Assembly (NCBI GenBank): GCA_039933015.1 | Contig: JBDTOX010000163.1 | Coordinates: forward strand, 1 to 64,000 | DNA: 64,000 bases | Direction: 5' to 3' | Source of the DNA: JBDTOX01 sp039933015 | GTDB taxonomy: Bacteria; Pseudomonadota; Gammaproteobacteria; Burkholderiales; Methylophilaceae | Part shown: positions 34,626 through 43,434 of the stretch, piece after piece | How the letters are laid out: every line of letters starts with the position of its first letter | Numbering within the stretch: position 1 is the first letter of the stretch | Position numbers and translations under genes: made by a program | The notes under the pieces: model-generated | Database searches by the model: none | Told to the model about the DNA's origin: nothing | Seen by the model: the letters and a program-made list of their open reading frames with translations, nothing else

Positions 34626-35366
34626 TTAAGTAGCAAAGCCTACCAAGCGCTCCTCGACCATACGCGGGTGCGCGCCGTCGGCAATTGACACGAGTGCGTC
34701 AATCAGCATTTCGCGCCGAGAAACTTCAATCTGAATAAGTGCTTTCAACTTATTGGCAACCGGAAGAAAGATCAGGTTGGCAAAGCCGACACCATAGATC
34801 GTAGCGACGAAGGCAACCGCTATGCCACTGCCCAGCCTGCTCGGGTCGGACAAGTTTTCCATCACATGGATAAGGCCGAGAACCGCGCCCAGTATACCGA
34901 TGGTAGGTGCATAGCCCCCTGCCGCATCCCAGATTTTAGCCGCGCTGCGCTGCTGTGCTTCGTAATGATCCAGATCAATGCTGCAAATTTCCTGGATTTT
35001 TTCTGGGGTAACGCCGTCGATCATGAGGCGCAATCCCTTTTGGATAAAGGCATCTTCCTCAGCCGCGAGGTGAGCTTCCAAACTCAGAAAGCCATCTTTG
35101 TAGACAACGCCACTCCAGCGCACAATGCGCAGCGCCAGTGAACGCCTGTCGTCCGTCGGTGGAAAAAAAATCCAGCGCAACATGCCCAATCCACGCACAA
35201 CATGTGAAATATGGCTTTGCAGTAAAACGGCACCTAAAGTCCCGAAAACCACTACCAGAAATGCGGCAGGCTGCAGCAGCGAGTGGATGCTGCCGCCTTC
35301 AAGCGCTTGCCCGAGCAGAATGCCCGCAACGGCAAGCGTGAGACCCGCTAGGCTACCCCAGTCCAT
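34626..35366 (-). CDS. motC: Flagellar motor stator protein MotC (MotA family)
   Basis: MotA-type subunits form the proton channel and push on FliG. The 246-residue protein starts MDWGSLAGLTLAVAGILLGQALEGG. It has four membrane helices: about 5-22, 30-50, 150-170 and 180-203. The cytoplasmic loop has RIVRWSGVVYKDGFLSLE, and the third helix region contains WDAAGGYAPTIGILGAVLGLIHVMENLSDPSRLGSGIAVAFVATIYGVGFAN, the MotA signature. The start overlaps the end of fliA by 19 nt. Confidence 0.94.
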   Translation of the reverse strand: MDWGSLAGLTLAVAGILLGQALEGGSIHSLLQPAAFLVVVFGTLGAVLLQSHISHVVRGLGMLRWIFFPPTDDRRSLALRIVRWSGVVYKDGFLSLEAHLAAEEDAFIQKGLRLMIDGVTPEKIQEICSIDLDHYEAQQRSAAKIWDAAGGYAPTIGILGAVLGLIHVMENLSDPSRLGSGIAVAFVATIYGVGFANLIFLPVANKLKALIQIEVSRREMLIDALVSIADGAHPRMVEERLVGFAT

Positions 35367-36082
35367 AATTGCTCTTTCATTTTTGCCCGCAGTCTCGAAA
35401 CCGCCTGGCTATGTATTTGGCACACACGGGATTCGGAAACGTTCATCACGCTGCCGATTTCTTTCAAGTTCAACTCCTGCTCATAGTACAAACCCATGAG
35501 TAGCTTTTCTCGCTCTGGCAATGCCTCGATCGCCTCCACTAAAGCCTCGCGGAAACCACTGGACATCAGTTCCTTCAGCGGATCGCTATCTTCATCCTGC
35601 TGGTGCTGGTCAAGAAAGTGGTTGCCGCCGTCGCCTTCAGCAAAATCCTCGTAATACAGTAATTGATGTCCACAACCGTCGTTCAGCATTGCCTGGTACT
35701 CCTCCAGCGTCATCTGCAATTGCCTTGCAAGCTCGGCCTCAGCCGGTGGCCGCCCCAGTTGCTGCTCTAACACATTGATGGCCACTTCAATCTTGCGCAT
35801 ATTCTGTCGCGCGCCGCGCGGCATCCAGTCTGAACTGCGCAGCTCATCCAGCATGGCGCCCCTGATACGCTGCGCTGCGTAGGTCTCAAATTGCGCCCCA
35901 TGCGTGTCTTCATAACGGTTGAGCGCATCGAGTAATCCCATCATGCCCACCTGTACCAGATCATCCACTTCCACACTGGCTGGTAATTTGGCTTTCAGCA
36001 GATAAGCAATTTTCTTGACTAGTGCGACATGCTCATTCAGCGGCAGATTTTTCTGGTCAGGTTTTCCGTTGATCGTATACAT
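35348..36082 (-). CDS. fliA: RNA polymerase sigma factor FliA (sigma-28)
   Basis: FliA directs late flagellar transcription and is held by FlgM until hook completion. The 244-residue protein has region 2 (VEVDDLVQVGMMGLLDALNRYEDTHGAQFETYAAQRIRGAMLDELRSSDWMPRGARQNMRKIE), region 3 (LEQQLGRPPAEAELARQLQM) and region 4 (LPEREKLLMGLYYEQELNLKEIGSVMNVSESRVCQIHSQAVSRLRAKM). Perfect -35 sites for this factor lie before flgK and flgM in the same window. It follows flhG by 11 nt. Confidence 0.97.
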   Translation of the reverse strand: MYTINGKPDQKNLPLNEHVALVKKIAYLLKAKLPASVEVDDLVQVGMMGLLDALNRYEDTHGAQFETYAAQRIRGAMLDELRSSDWMPRGARQNMRKIEVAINVLEQQLGRPPAEAELARQLQMTLEEYQAMLNDGCGHQLLYYEDFAEGDGGNHFLDQHQQDEDSDPLKELMSSGFREALVEAIEALPEREKLLMGLYYEQELNLKEIGSVMNVSESRVCQIHSQAVSRLRAKMKEQLWTGVA

Positions 36083-36093
36083 AATGAAGCTTC

Positions 36094-36921
36094 CTAACTA
36101 AAGGAGGACGTCTGAACCCTGCTGAGGTTAGCTTGGGAATATCCCAGACGTTGAGCCAGTTGCTTGAATGCCGCAGAAGCTTTTGCCAGAGGGAATGCCT
36201 CGATGACCGCGCGGCCCAGTTGGGCAGCGCGGTACAGGTCTTCATCTGCCGGTATGGAGCCGATAAACTCCAGCTCGACTCCGAGAAAGCGGCGTGCAAC
36301 CTGCGTCATATTCTGATAAATGTCTTGCGCCTTGGACTCGCTGGCACCGGTTACCAGGATGCCGAAACCACGCCGGCCAAGCCTGCTGCACACCTGTTTG
36401 ATCAAAAAATAGGCAGCCTTAATGGATTCGGGGTCATTCGACAGCTGAATAAAAATCTCTCCTTCATCCAGGCAGGCTAATGGCAGCACGCCCTCCTCAG
36501 TAAGTGCTGCGTCTACCAGGACAATATCGTGACGGGCGGCCAGCTTCATCATGGCGTCATTCAATGCCATGGACAGCATGCTGTCCAAGCTGCTCAAGTG
36601 AGGCTGCGACATAAGCCTGGCCACAGAAAACCCCTGATCGGATACATGAATCCCATTTTCCAGCGGCTGTCCGCGTTGAACGCTATCCAGCAAGGTCGAG
36701 TTTATTTCGATGCCGTAATTCTCCAGCACATCACTCGAATCTGCAGCCGCATGCACCACCAGCACATCCTTGCCATGTCGATTAAGTGATGCTGCCAGGT
36801 TGGTCAAGGTACGCGAGTTATCATGCGAGGCTGCCGCCGAGAACATGGAAATGATGCGCGGCCTGGGTACCGCCATAATGCGTCTGAGGCTTTCTGCCTG
36901 ATCTTTCATGAAATCACTCAT
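36094..36921 (-). CDS. flhG: FlhG/FleN-like protein with degenerate ATPase site
   Basis: FlhG (FleN, YlxH) is a MinD-type ATPase that limits flagellar number and stimulates the FlhF GTPase. This 275-residue protein keeps the N-terminal FlhF-activating motif DQAESLR (residues 7-13) and the overall SIMIBI fold (DIVLVDAALTEEG as the Walker B strand). The P-loop is lost: where relatives have GKGGVGKT, residues 29-36 read AAASHDNS, with neither signature Lys. The next Asp-rich strand (usually LLLDADLG) reads VLVVHAAAD. ATP hydrolysis therefore seems unlikely. It overlaps flhF by 8 nt. Confidence 0.85.
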   Translation of the reverse strand: MSDFMKDQAESLRRIMAVPRPRIISMFSAAASHDNSRTLTNLAASLNRHGKDVLVVHAAADSSDVLENYGIEINSTLLDSVQRGQPLENGIHVSDQGFSVARLMSQPHLSSLDSMLSMALNDAMMKLAARHDIVLVDAALTEEGVLPLACLDEGEIFIQLSNDPESIKAAYFLIKQVCSRLGRRGFGILVTGASESKAQDIYQNMTQVARRFLGVELEFIGSIPADEDLYRAAQLGRAVIEAFPLAKASAAFKQLAQRLGYSQANLSRVQTSSFS

Positions 36922-38269
36922 GGCTCACCTGCGCTCCCCGGCCCTCAGCCTGACGGCCCGCATGTGCCATCAGCATGGGCAATTCCGTATCGCGGAATGC
37001 GTATGGCGTCGATGCCTGCCGGGACAGGCTGAAAGCGCGTTCGATCAGCTGTTTGCGATCGGCCGCCTGCAAGTCTTCCGGCACGCGCTGGCCGTCTGTC
37101 ACGCAATACAAATCCAGCTTATGCCGGATCATCACATCAAGCGCGCTGCCGATGGTGGCCGCTTCGTCCAGCTTGGTAAGGATGCAGCCTGCCAGGCCCT
37201 TGCCCTTATATACCCGCACCACATCACTCAGGGTTTCGCCGGTGCTGGTTGCACTGAGACAGAGCAGACGTTTTACGTTGCTACCGGGGCCCGAGAGCAT
37301 GGCAATCTGTTCTGTCACCATGCGATCACGCTGGCTGACACCCACGGTATCGATCAGGATGGTATGCTTGTTCTTGAGCTCTTTTAAGGCAATTTGTAAA
37401 TCGGCTGCATCCTTGACGGCATGCACCATGACACCGAGGATCTTGCCATAGATGCGCAATTGCTCATGCCCGCCGATACGATAGCCATCCGTGGTGATGA
37501 GTGCGAGCTTGTCCGCCCCATGTTTCATGACAAAGCGCGCTGCGAGCTTGGCGGTAGTCGTGGTTTTACCGACACCGGTTGGCCCGATGAGCGCGAAGAC
37601 ACCGCCCTGCTCCAGAATCTGGCTCTGGTCGGGAATGGTCCGGATATTTCTCAGCAGCACAGACTTCATCCATACCAGGGCACGCTCACGGTTTAGATTG
37701 ACCGGTAATTTCTCTATCAAAGCGCGCGATAAACCAGCACCAAAGCCTGCCGCAAGCAGACTGCGCAGCAACACCGGCTTCAGCGGGTCGCGCTGTTGCA
37801 GGCTATTCCAGGCCAGCTCGGTGAGCTGCGGCTCAACTATGCTGCGCATGGATCTTATTTCACTCATTAATTCACGTAGCTCCTGGCTTGCAGATGTTTG
37901 CTGCGCCGCAGGCGGCAGAACGGACTTGGGCGACGTAACGGCTTGTTCTTTTTGCAGGGTCTTAGGCATGGGCCCTTGTTCCTTGTCAGCGGCAGGCTGC
38001 CTGGCATACATAGCGCTCAACAACTGGGTTTGCTGTGCCATAACGTCATGAGCTTGCTGTCCCTTGCTGACTGGACGTACCAAAGGCGCTGCAAGCTTTT
38101 CAGCCTCAGGATTCAGTAGCGTATGCATATCCTCGCTCCCCAAAGCGACAATTTCGTTGCCCCCGGCAACAGCCCTGTTTGATAAAATTACGGCATCAGT
38201 ACCCAAAGCCTCACGCACCATCTGCATGGCTTCACGCGAACTCTGCGCAATAAATTTTCTGACATTCAT
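36914..38269 (-). CDS. flhF: Flagellar biosynthesis GTPase FlhF
   Basis: FlhF is an SRP-type GTPase that sets the position of polar flagella. The 451-residue protein has a B domain with MNVRKFIAQSSREAMQMVREALGTDAVILSNR, a Pro/Gln-rich linker to about 130, an N domain, and the G domain with P-loop GPTGVGKT at 229-236, DTVGVSQRDRM (G3 region) and TKLDEAATIGSALD (G4). The motif set is intact, so it should bind and hydrolyse GTP. It begins 3 nt after flhA. Confidence 0.96.
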   Translation of the reverse strand: MNVRKFIAQSSREAMQMVREALGTDAVILSNRAVAGGNEIVALGSEDMHTLLNPEAEKLAAPLVRPVSKGQQAHDVMAQQTQLLSAMYARQPAADKEQGPMPKTLQKEQAVTSPKSVLPPAAQQTSASQELRELMSEIRSMRSIVEPQLTELAWNSLQQRDPLKPVLLRSLLAAGFGAGLSRALIEKLPVNLNRERALVWMKSVLLRNIRTIPDQSQILEQGGVFALIGPTGVGKTTTTAKLAARFVMKHGADKLALITTDGYRIGGHEQLRIYGKILGVMVHAVKDAADLQIALKELKNKHTILIDTVGVSQRDRMVTEQIAMLSGPGSNVKRLLCLSATSTGETLSDVVRVYKGKGLAGCILTKLDEAATIGSALDVMIRHKLDLYCVTDGQRVPEDLQAADRKQLIERAFSLSRQASTPYAFRDTELPMLMAHAGRQAEGRGAQVSHE

Positions 38270-38272
38270 GCT

Positions 38273-40348
38273 TTAACCTCCAACTAAACTATTGACGCGT
38301 ATGGTTTTGGAATCAGGCAACTCATCATGCGAAAGCACACGGAGCTGCGGAATGGCACGGCGCAGGAAGCGTGCGAGTAAGGCCCGTAACGGCGCAGGCA
38401 CCAGCAATACGGGCGTCATGCCCATTTGTTCCTGCTGGCGCGCAGCGCGCTCCGCCTGAGTGGCAATGGTTTCTGCCAGGCCAGGCTCAATGGCGGCTCC
38501 GCCTGCCGAGCTTGTCTGTAGCGCCTGCATCAATATTCTTTCCAGGTTCTGGTCGAGCGTGATCACAGACAGCTCATTGCCCGCCGGGAACAACTGCTGG
38601 ACGATGGCGCGCCCAAGCTGGACGCGCACCAGCGCCGTAAGATCATTGGGATCCTGGGTGTGGGAGGCATGCTCGGACAGCGTCTCAATAATGGTGCGCA
38701 TATCGCGGATATGCACGCCCTCGATCAGCAGATTCTGCAGCACCTTCTGTATGATGGAAAGCTGCAGGAGCTTGGGCACTAAATCCTCTGTCAGTTTCGG
38801 CGCTTCCTTGCCCAGATGGTCCAGTAGTTGCTGAACTTCCTGACGCCCGAGCAATTCCGCAGCGTGCGAGGTAATCAGGTGATTCAGGTGGGTGGCAATG
38901 ACAGTACCCGCATCCACCACGGTGTAGCCCAAGCTCTGTGCGTGGTCACGCATGGCACTTTCCACCCAGACCGCAGGTAATCCAAAAGCCGGATCGGTGG
39001 TTGCCGGGCCTGGCAGCGCGCCGGCAACCATGCCGGGGTTGATGGCTAGAAACTGGCCGTTATGCGACTCGCCCGAACCAATTTCTACGCCCTTGAGCGT
39101 GATCCTATAGGCCGATGGCTTGAGCTCAAGGTTGTCGCGAATATGCACCGAGGGGGAAAGAAAACCCACTTCCTGCGTAAATTTCTTGCGCAGGCCTTTG
39201 ATACGCTTCAGCAGTTCGCCGTCTTGCGCCTTATCCACCAACGGAATCAAGCGGTAGCCCACTTCCAGCCCGAGCACGTCGACCGGGACGATATCCTCCC
39301 AACTCGCCTCGTCGCCTTCGGCAATGGCAACCGGGGCGCTCTGCGCTATGGGCGCTGCGGCAGCTTTAGCCCGCTCAGCCACCAGATAGGCTATACCGCC
39401 CAGCGCGGTAGCCAGTATCAGAAATGCAAAATGCGGCATGCCGGGAATAAGTCCCATGCCGCCTATGATGGCGGCGGTGATGTAGATCACCTTGGGATTG
39501 GAAAACAGCTGGTTTACAAGCTGGCCGCCCGTGTCCTGCTCATTCGCCACACGCGACACCACCACACCGGCAGCGGTGGAAATAATCAGTGAAGGAATTT
39601 GCGCTACCAGCCCATCGCCAATAGCCAGCAGCGTGTAATTCTTGATCGCCGCAGCCAAGGCCATGTCGTGCTGTGCCATGCCAACTATGAGCCCGCCGGC
39701 AATATTAATGATGGTGACCATAATGCCGGCGACCGCATCGCCGCGCACATATTTACTCGCACCATCCATGGCACCATAGAATTCAGCCTCCTGGCCTATC
39801 TCCAGGCGACGGCGGCGCGCTTCTGCCTCACCAATCAGACCCGCGTTCAGGTCTGCATCGATAGCCATCTGCTTGCCCGGCATAGCATCCAGGGTAAAGC
39901 GCGCGCCCACTTCGGCGATACGTCCGGCACCTTTGGTGACCACGGTAAAATTAATAATCGTCAGAATCACAAAAACGACAATACCGACGGTGTAGTTGCC
40001 GCCAATCAAAAAGTGCCCAAAAGACTCGATCACCTTGCCGGCAGCCGCCGGACCGGAATGCCCCTCGGTGAGCACCACGCGTGTAGACGCCACATTGAGC
40101 GACAGCCTCAGCATGGTGGTGACCAGCAGCACGGTGGGGAATGCAATGAAATCCAGTGGCTTGGAGGTATACAGGCTGATGAGCAGCACCAGGATGGAGA
40201 GCGCGATATTAAAGCTGAAGAGCATATCCAGGACGACGGGGGGCAGTGGCAGCATCATCATCGCCAGCAGCATGATGATGATCAGCGGCGCAGCGATAGC
40301 CTTGCTGGCAGCTGTGTTTAACCAGATCGGCCATTGCATACTGCTCAT
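38273..40348 (-). CDS. flhA: Flagellar export-gate protein FlhA
   Basis: FlhA forms the nonameric ring of the export gate and docks chaperone-substrate complexes. The 691-residue protein has about eight membrane helices in the first 330 residues. The FHIPEP-family signature is visible: TKGAGRIAEVGARFTLDAMPGKQMAIDADLNAGLIGEAEARRRR and FYGAMDGASKYVRGDAVAGIMVTIINIAGGLIVG. The cytoplasmic domain has ILVPAPLRALLARFLRRAIPQLRVLSHDELPD near the end. It overlaps flhB by 4 nt. Confidence 0.98.
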   Translation of the reverse strand: MSSMQWPIWLNTAASKAIAAPLIIIMLLAMMMLPLPPVVLDMLFSFNIALSILVLLISLYTSKPLDFIAFPTVLLVTTMLRLSLNVASTRVVLTEGHSGPAAAGKVIESFGHFLIGGNYTVGIVVFVILTIINFTVVTKGAGRIAEVGARFTLDAMPGKQMAIDADLNAGLIGEAEARRRRLEIGQEAEFYGAMDGASKYVRGDAVAGIMVTIINIAGGLIVGMAQHDMALAAAIKNYTLLAIGDGLVAQIPSLIISTAAGVVVSRVANEQDTGGQLVNQLFSNPKVIYITAAIIGGMGLIPGMPHFAFLILATALGGIAYLVAERAKAAAAPIAQSAPVAIAEGDEASWEDIVPVDVLGLEVGYRLIPLVDKAQDGELLKRIKGLRKKFTQEVGFLSPSVHIRDNLELKPSAYRITLKGVEIGSGESHNGQFLAINPGMVAGALPGPATTDPAFGLPAVWVESAMRDHAQSLGYTVVDAGTVIATHLNHLITSHAAELLGRQEVQQLLDHLGKEAPKLTEDLVPKLLQLSIIQKVLQNLLIEGVHIRDMRTIIETLSEHASHTQDPNDLTALVRVQLGRAIVQQLFPAGNELSVITLDQNLERILMQALQTSSAGGAAIEPGLAETIATQAERAARQQEQMGMTPVLLVPAPLRALLARFLRRAIPQLRVLSHDELPDSKTIRVNSLVGG

Positions 40349-41520
40349 GATGCCATTCCCGGTTCTGGGTTCTGAGCCAGCACTATTGCGTTATGCGGGT
40401 CTAGCGCCTCTGGCACCGTCAGATCAACAGGCGGCTTCGGCTTTACCCCGCCCTGTTTGCCATAGGCACGTAATTGGTAGACATAGGCCAGGACTTCAGC
40501 CACAGCGGAATAAAGCTGCTCAGGGATTTCATCGCCAAGATCCGCATGCGCGTGCAAGGCACGGGCCAATGGCGGCGCCTCCAGCATAGGCACATGATGC
40601 TCAGCGGCAATTTCGCGTATCTTGAGCGCCACCGCATCGGCACCTTTGGCTACCACCACGGGCGCACGCATATCGGCATCCTTGTATTGCAAGGCCACTG
40701 CGTAATGCGTCGGGTTGGTGATGACTATATCGGCATGGGGAATTTCGGACATCATGCGACGTCTGGCCATTTCCCTTTGCATCTGGCGGACTCTTGCCTT
40801 GATCTGGGGATTGCCGTCGGATTCCTTGGCCTCCTGGCGCACTTCCTCCTTGGTCATTTTCAGCTTATTGGCGTAGCGCCTGATCTGATAAGGAACGTCG
40901 ATGGCGGCAATCAATACCAGCGCGGCGACAATACTCAAAAATCCCCAGGTTAAAAGATGACCAAGCTGCTCTATGCCTGATTTCAATGGCTGATGCGACA
41001 GGGCAAACATATCGCTTTTTTGCGACGCCATAACGACATAGGCCACTACAGTGACCAGCGTAGCCTTGAGCAGTGCTTTCACCAGTTCGGCTAGCGCATT
41101 TTTAGACACCATATTGGTCACGCCCTTGAGCGGATTCATACGGCCAAAGTTGGGCATCACCCCTTTGCTGCTGAATATCCATCCACCAATCAGGGCGGGA
41201 GAAAAAGCCGCCACCAGCAGGAGCAACAGCGCCAACGGGAAAAATGCCCATAACAGGTCATTGATCTGGGCGGCCATTCTTACCAGCAGCAACATGGGGT
41301 CAAAGGCCAATTCGCGGCTAAGCGTCAGTCCCGAGATTAAATTGGTTTGCAGTGCATGCGCGATCCCGGAACCCATAAGCCAGAATCCGGCACCTGATGC
41401 GAGCAGCAGGGTGCAGGTGGTCAATTCGCGCGAACGGGGTACATCACCTTCTTCGCGAGCTTTTTCCAGGCGTTTGGGCGACGCCGGTTCTGTTTTCTCA
41501 AGATCGCTATCTTCGGCCAT
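40345..41520 (-). CDS. flhB: Flagellar export switch protein FlhB
   Basis: FlhB controls the switch from hook to filament substrates by self-cleavage. The 391-residue protein starts MAEDSDLEKTEPASPKRLEKAREEG, has four membrane helices about 30-215, and carries the cleavage motif NPTH in DIVITNPTHYAVALQY, followed by the APVVVAKGADAVALKIREIA segment. AGGAG precedes the ATG at 41520; a longer in-frame reading to 41553 is not supported. It is the first gene of the flhB-flhA-flhF-flhG-fliA-motC-motD run. Confidence 0.97.
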   Translation of the reverse strand: MAEDSDLEKTEPASPKRLEKAREEGDVPRSRELTTCTLLLASGAGFWLMGSGIAHALQTNLISGLTLSRELAFDPMLLLVRMAAQINDLLWAFFPLALLLLLVAAFSPALIGGWIFSSKGVMPNFGRMNPLKGVTNMVSKNALAELVKALLKATLVTVVAYVVMASQKSDMFALSHQPLKSGIEQLGHLLTWGFLSIVAALVLIAAIDVPYQIRRYANKLKMTKEEVRQEAKESDGNPQIKARVRQMQREMARRRMMSEIPHADIVITNPTHYAVALQYKDADMRAPVVVAKGADAVALKIREIAAEHHVPMLEAPPLARALHAHADLGDEIPEQLYSAVAEVLAYVYQLRAYGKQGGVKPKPPVDLTVPEALDPHNAIVLAQNPEPGMAS

Positions 41521-41539
41521 GCCGACTCCTTTTGAATAC

Positions 41540-41553
41540 TTGCCAGGTGGCAA
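41540..41553. promoter_or_regulatory. 14-bp palindrome upstream of flhB
   Basis: A perfect inverted repeat TTGCCA-GG-TGGCAA, 19 nt upstream of the flhB start codon and close to where an operon promoter or leader would be. This size and symmetry suits a dimeric regulator site, but no regulator can be named and no matching second copy was noticed. Confidence 0.3.
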
Positions 41554-41725
41554 ACACCAGACAGAGCTTCTTCAGGAGACATTATTTGCGGAAACAGTTA
41601 AATTGCATCGACGGAATAAGCGGTGAAAAAGGCCGCTCTTCGAAAGAAACTGGTGCAAGAGACAACATGGGCACTGCAGCGCAGTGCTGGAATTTATCGC
41701 GCCAGGCAGATTAAACCAGGCAATT

Positions 41726-41758
41726 AAAAAGGAGCCGAAAACAGCGCGCTTCGGCTCC
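41726..41758 (-). terminator. Intrinsic terminator of suhB
   Basis: On the minus strand a perfect 9 bp stem (GGAGCCGAA, 41731-41739, paired with TTCGGCTCC, 41750-41758) is followed by a run of five T. It starts about 20 nt after the suhB stop codon, so it should end suhB transcription and insulate flhB from read-through. Confidence 0.85.
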
Positions 41759-41776
41759 CGACAATCAACGCTTTAA

Positions 41777-42595
41777 CTATGCCCGTGTAGCAGGATTGGA
41801 TTTGAGCGCATCTGTTAGATGCGGCGCCAATGTTTGCAGTATTTGCGCAAAAACCTTGGGATTACCGGCCACGATGTTGCCCGTGTCTATCCAGGTCCCG
41901 TTGCCTTCAAAATCACCCACAATGCCACCCGCCTCTTGCACCAGCAAGGCACCAGCGGCGATATCCCATTTGGACAGGCCAATTTCCCAGAAGCCGTCGT
42001 ACCAGCCAGCAGCCACATAGGCCAAATCCAGCGCCGCAGATCCAGGGCGACGCAATCCCGAGGTTTTTTTAACCATATCCTTGAACATGGCTAAATAAGC
42101 ATCCAGATGCGCGAAATCGCGGAATGGAAAGCCTGTGCCTATAATGGAATCTTGCAGCTTGGGACGATTGCTTACACGAATACGTTTGTCATTCAGGAAA
42201 GCGCCGCGGCCACGCGTGGCGGTGAACAAATCATTGCGATTGGGATCGTAAACTACAGCCTGGGTGAGCAGGCCCTGCTGCATTAGCGCGATGGAAATAC
42301 CGTATTGTGGAAAGCCATGCAGAAAGTTGGTGGTACCGTCCAGTGGATCAATAATCCATACATTTTCCGCATCTACGCGTTCATTACCGCTTTCTTCACC
42401 AATAAAGCCGTGATCGGGATAAGCGTCCTGCAAGGTTTCGATGATCGTCCGTTCAGCGGCGTGATCCACCTCGGTGACAAAATCGTTATAAGTCTTGCTG
42501 CGCACTGTAAGCGCACCAATATCTTGTGAAGCACGGGTAATAATACTACCGGCACGGCGCGCGGCTTTCACCGCGTTGGTTAGCATGGGGTGCAT
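41777..42595 (-). CDS. suhB: Inositol-1-monophosphatase family protein SuhB
   Basis: A Mg-dependent phosphatase of the inositol monophosphatase family; the enteric homologue also binds RNA polymerase during rRNA transcription. The 272-residue protein shows the metal-binding motifs GEESG, WIIDPLDGTTNFLHGFPQYGISIAL, and WDIAAGALLVQEAGG. The ATG at 42595 has GGAAA upstream and gives the usual MHPMLTNAVKAARRAG start; the in-frame GTG at 42607 is less likely. It has its own terminator and is divergent from trmJ. Confidence 0.95.
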   Translation of the reverse strand: MHPMLTNAVKAARRAGSIITRASQDIGALTVRSKTYNDFVTEVDHAAERTIIETLQDAYPDHGFIGEESGNERVDAENVWIIDPLDGTTNFLHGFPQYGISIALMQQGLLTQAVVYDPNRNDLFTATRGRGAFLNDKRIRVSNRPKLQDSIIGTGFPFRDFAHLDAYLAMFKDMVKKTSGLRRPGSAALDLAYVAAGWYDGFWEIGLSKWDIAAGALLVQEAGGIVGDFEGNGTWIDTGNIVAGNPKVFAQILQTLAPHLTDALKSNPATRA

Positions 42596-42670
42596 AGATT
42601 TTTCCACTGGGAGCCATCCGCTTTAATCTGCGGATGAGCATTTTTAAAGAACTGTTAAAATAGCATTTTA

Positions 42671-43429
42671 ATGTGTATTGCCATGACTTCCAAACTTAAC
42701 CTGCTAGCCAACTTTCGTATCGTGCTCTGCCAGACCAGCCATCCAGGCAATATTGGTGCGGCTGCCAGGGCCATGAAAACCATGGGCTTGAGCCAGCTAT
42801 ATCTGGTGCAGCCGAAGAAATTTCCGCACACGGAGTCTGATGCCCTGGCCTGCGGCGCGCTAGACCTGCTGCAAAATGCGCGGGTTTGCGCAACACTGGA
42901 AGAAGCGCTTGCAGGCTGCGCATTTGCTATCGGCCTCAGCGCGCGCAAACGGCAGCTGTCACACGAGCTAGTCTCCGCGCGGCAAGCGGCAGCACAGGCA
43001 GCAGAAATTGCCAGCACTCAGCCCGTAGCGCTGGTATTTGGCACCGAGATGAGCGGGCTGTCCAATGCCGAGCTGGATTTGTGCCAGTTACTGGCAATGA
43101 TTCCGACCAATCCGGATTTCTCTTCACTCAACGTAGCCGCTGCGGTACAGGTCATGAGTTACGAAGTACGCATGGCCCTGCTGGATGAATCAGCCGGGCA
43201 GATGCATACCGCCAACCCGCTCGCCACCAATGATGACGTGGAGGGTTTATACAAGCACATGGAAGAAACCCTGGTCAAGATCGGCTTTCTTAACCCCGCC
43301 GAACCCAAACGCCTGATGCAGCGCGTGCGCCGCATCTACGCCAGAGCACGGCTGGAAAAAGAGGAAGTGAATATTCTGCGTGGTATATTGAAGCTGACGC
43401 AGCAACCCCGTCCGCCAGAAAGCATCTAA
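42671..43429 (+). CDS. trmJ: tRNA (cytidine/uridine-2'-O-)-methyltransferase TrmJ
   Basis: TrmJ methylates the 2'-O of nucleotide 32 in tRNAs. The protein is a SPOUT-class enzyme: FRIVLCQTSHPGNIGAAARAMKTMGLSQLYLVQPKKFP at the N-terminus, the knot region ALVFGTEMSGLSNAELDLCQLLAMIPTNPDFSSLNVAAAVQVMSYEVRMA, and a C-terminal helical extension (LMQRVRRIYARARLEKEEVNILRGIL), which separates TrmJ from other family members. Length is 252 residues from ATG 42671; ATG 42683 is an equally possible start. cysE follows 5 nt later. Confidence 0.93.
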   Translation: MCIAMTSKLNLLANFRIVLCQTSHPGNIGAAARAMKTMGLSQLYLVQPKKFPHTESDALACGALDLLQNARVCATLEEALAGCAFAIGLSARKRQLSHELVSARQAAAQAAEIASTQPVALVFGTEMSGLSNAELDLCQLLAMIPTNPDFSSLNVAAAVQVMSYEVRMALLDESAGQMHTANPLATNDDVEGLYKHMEETLVKIGFLNPAEPKRLMQRVRRIYARARLEKEEVNILRGILKLTQQPRPPESI

Positions 43430-43434
43430 TAAAT

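Noticed and set aside
39062..40321. Two consecutive open frames on the plus strand opposite flhA
   Set aside because: FlhA is nearly invariant here; the opposite frames lack any family pattern and start signals.
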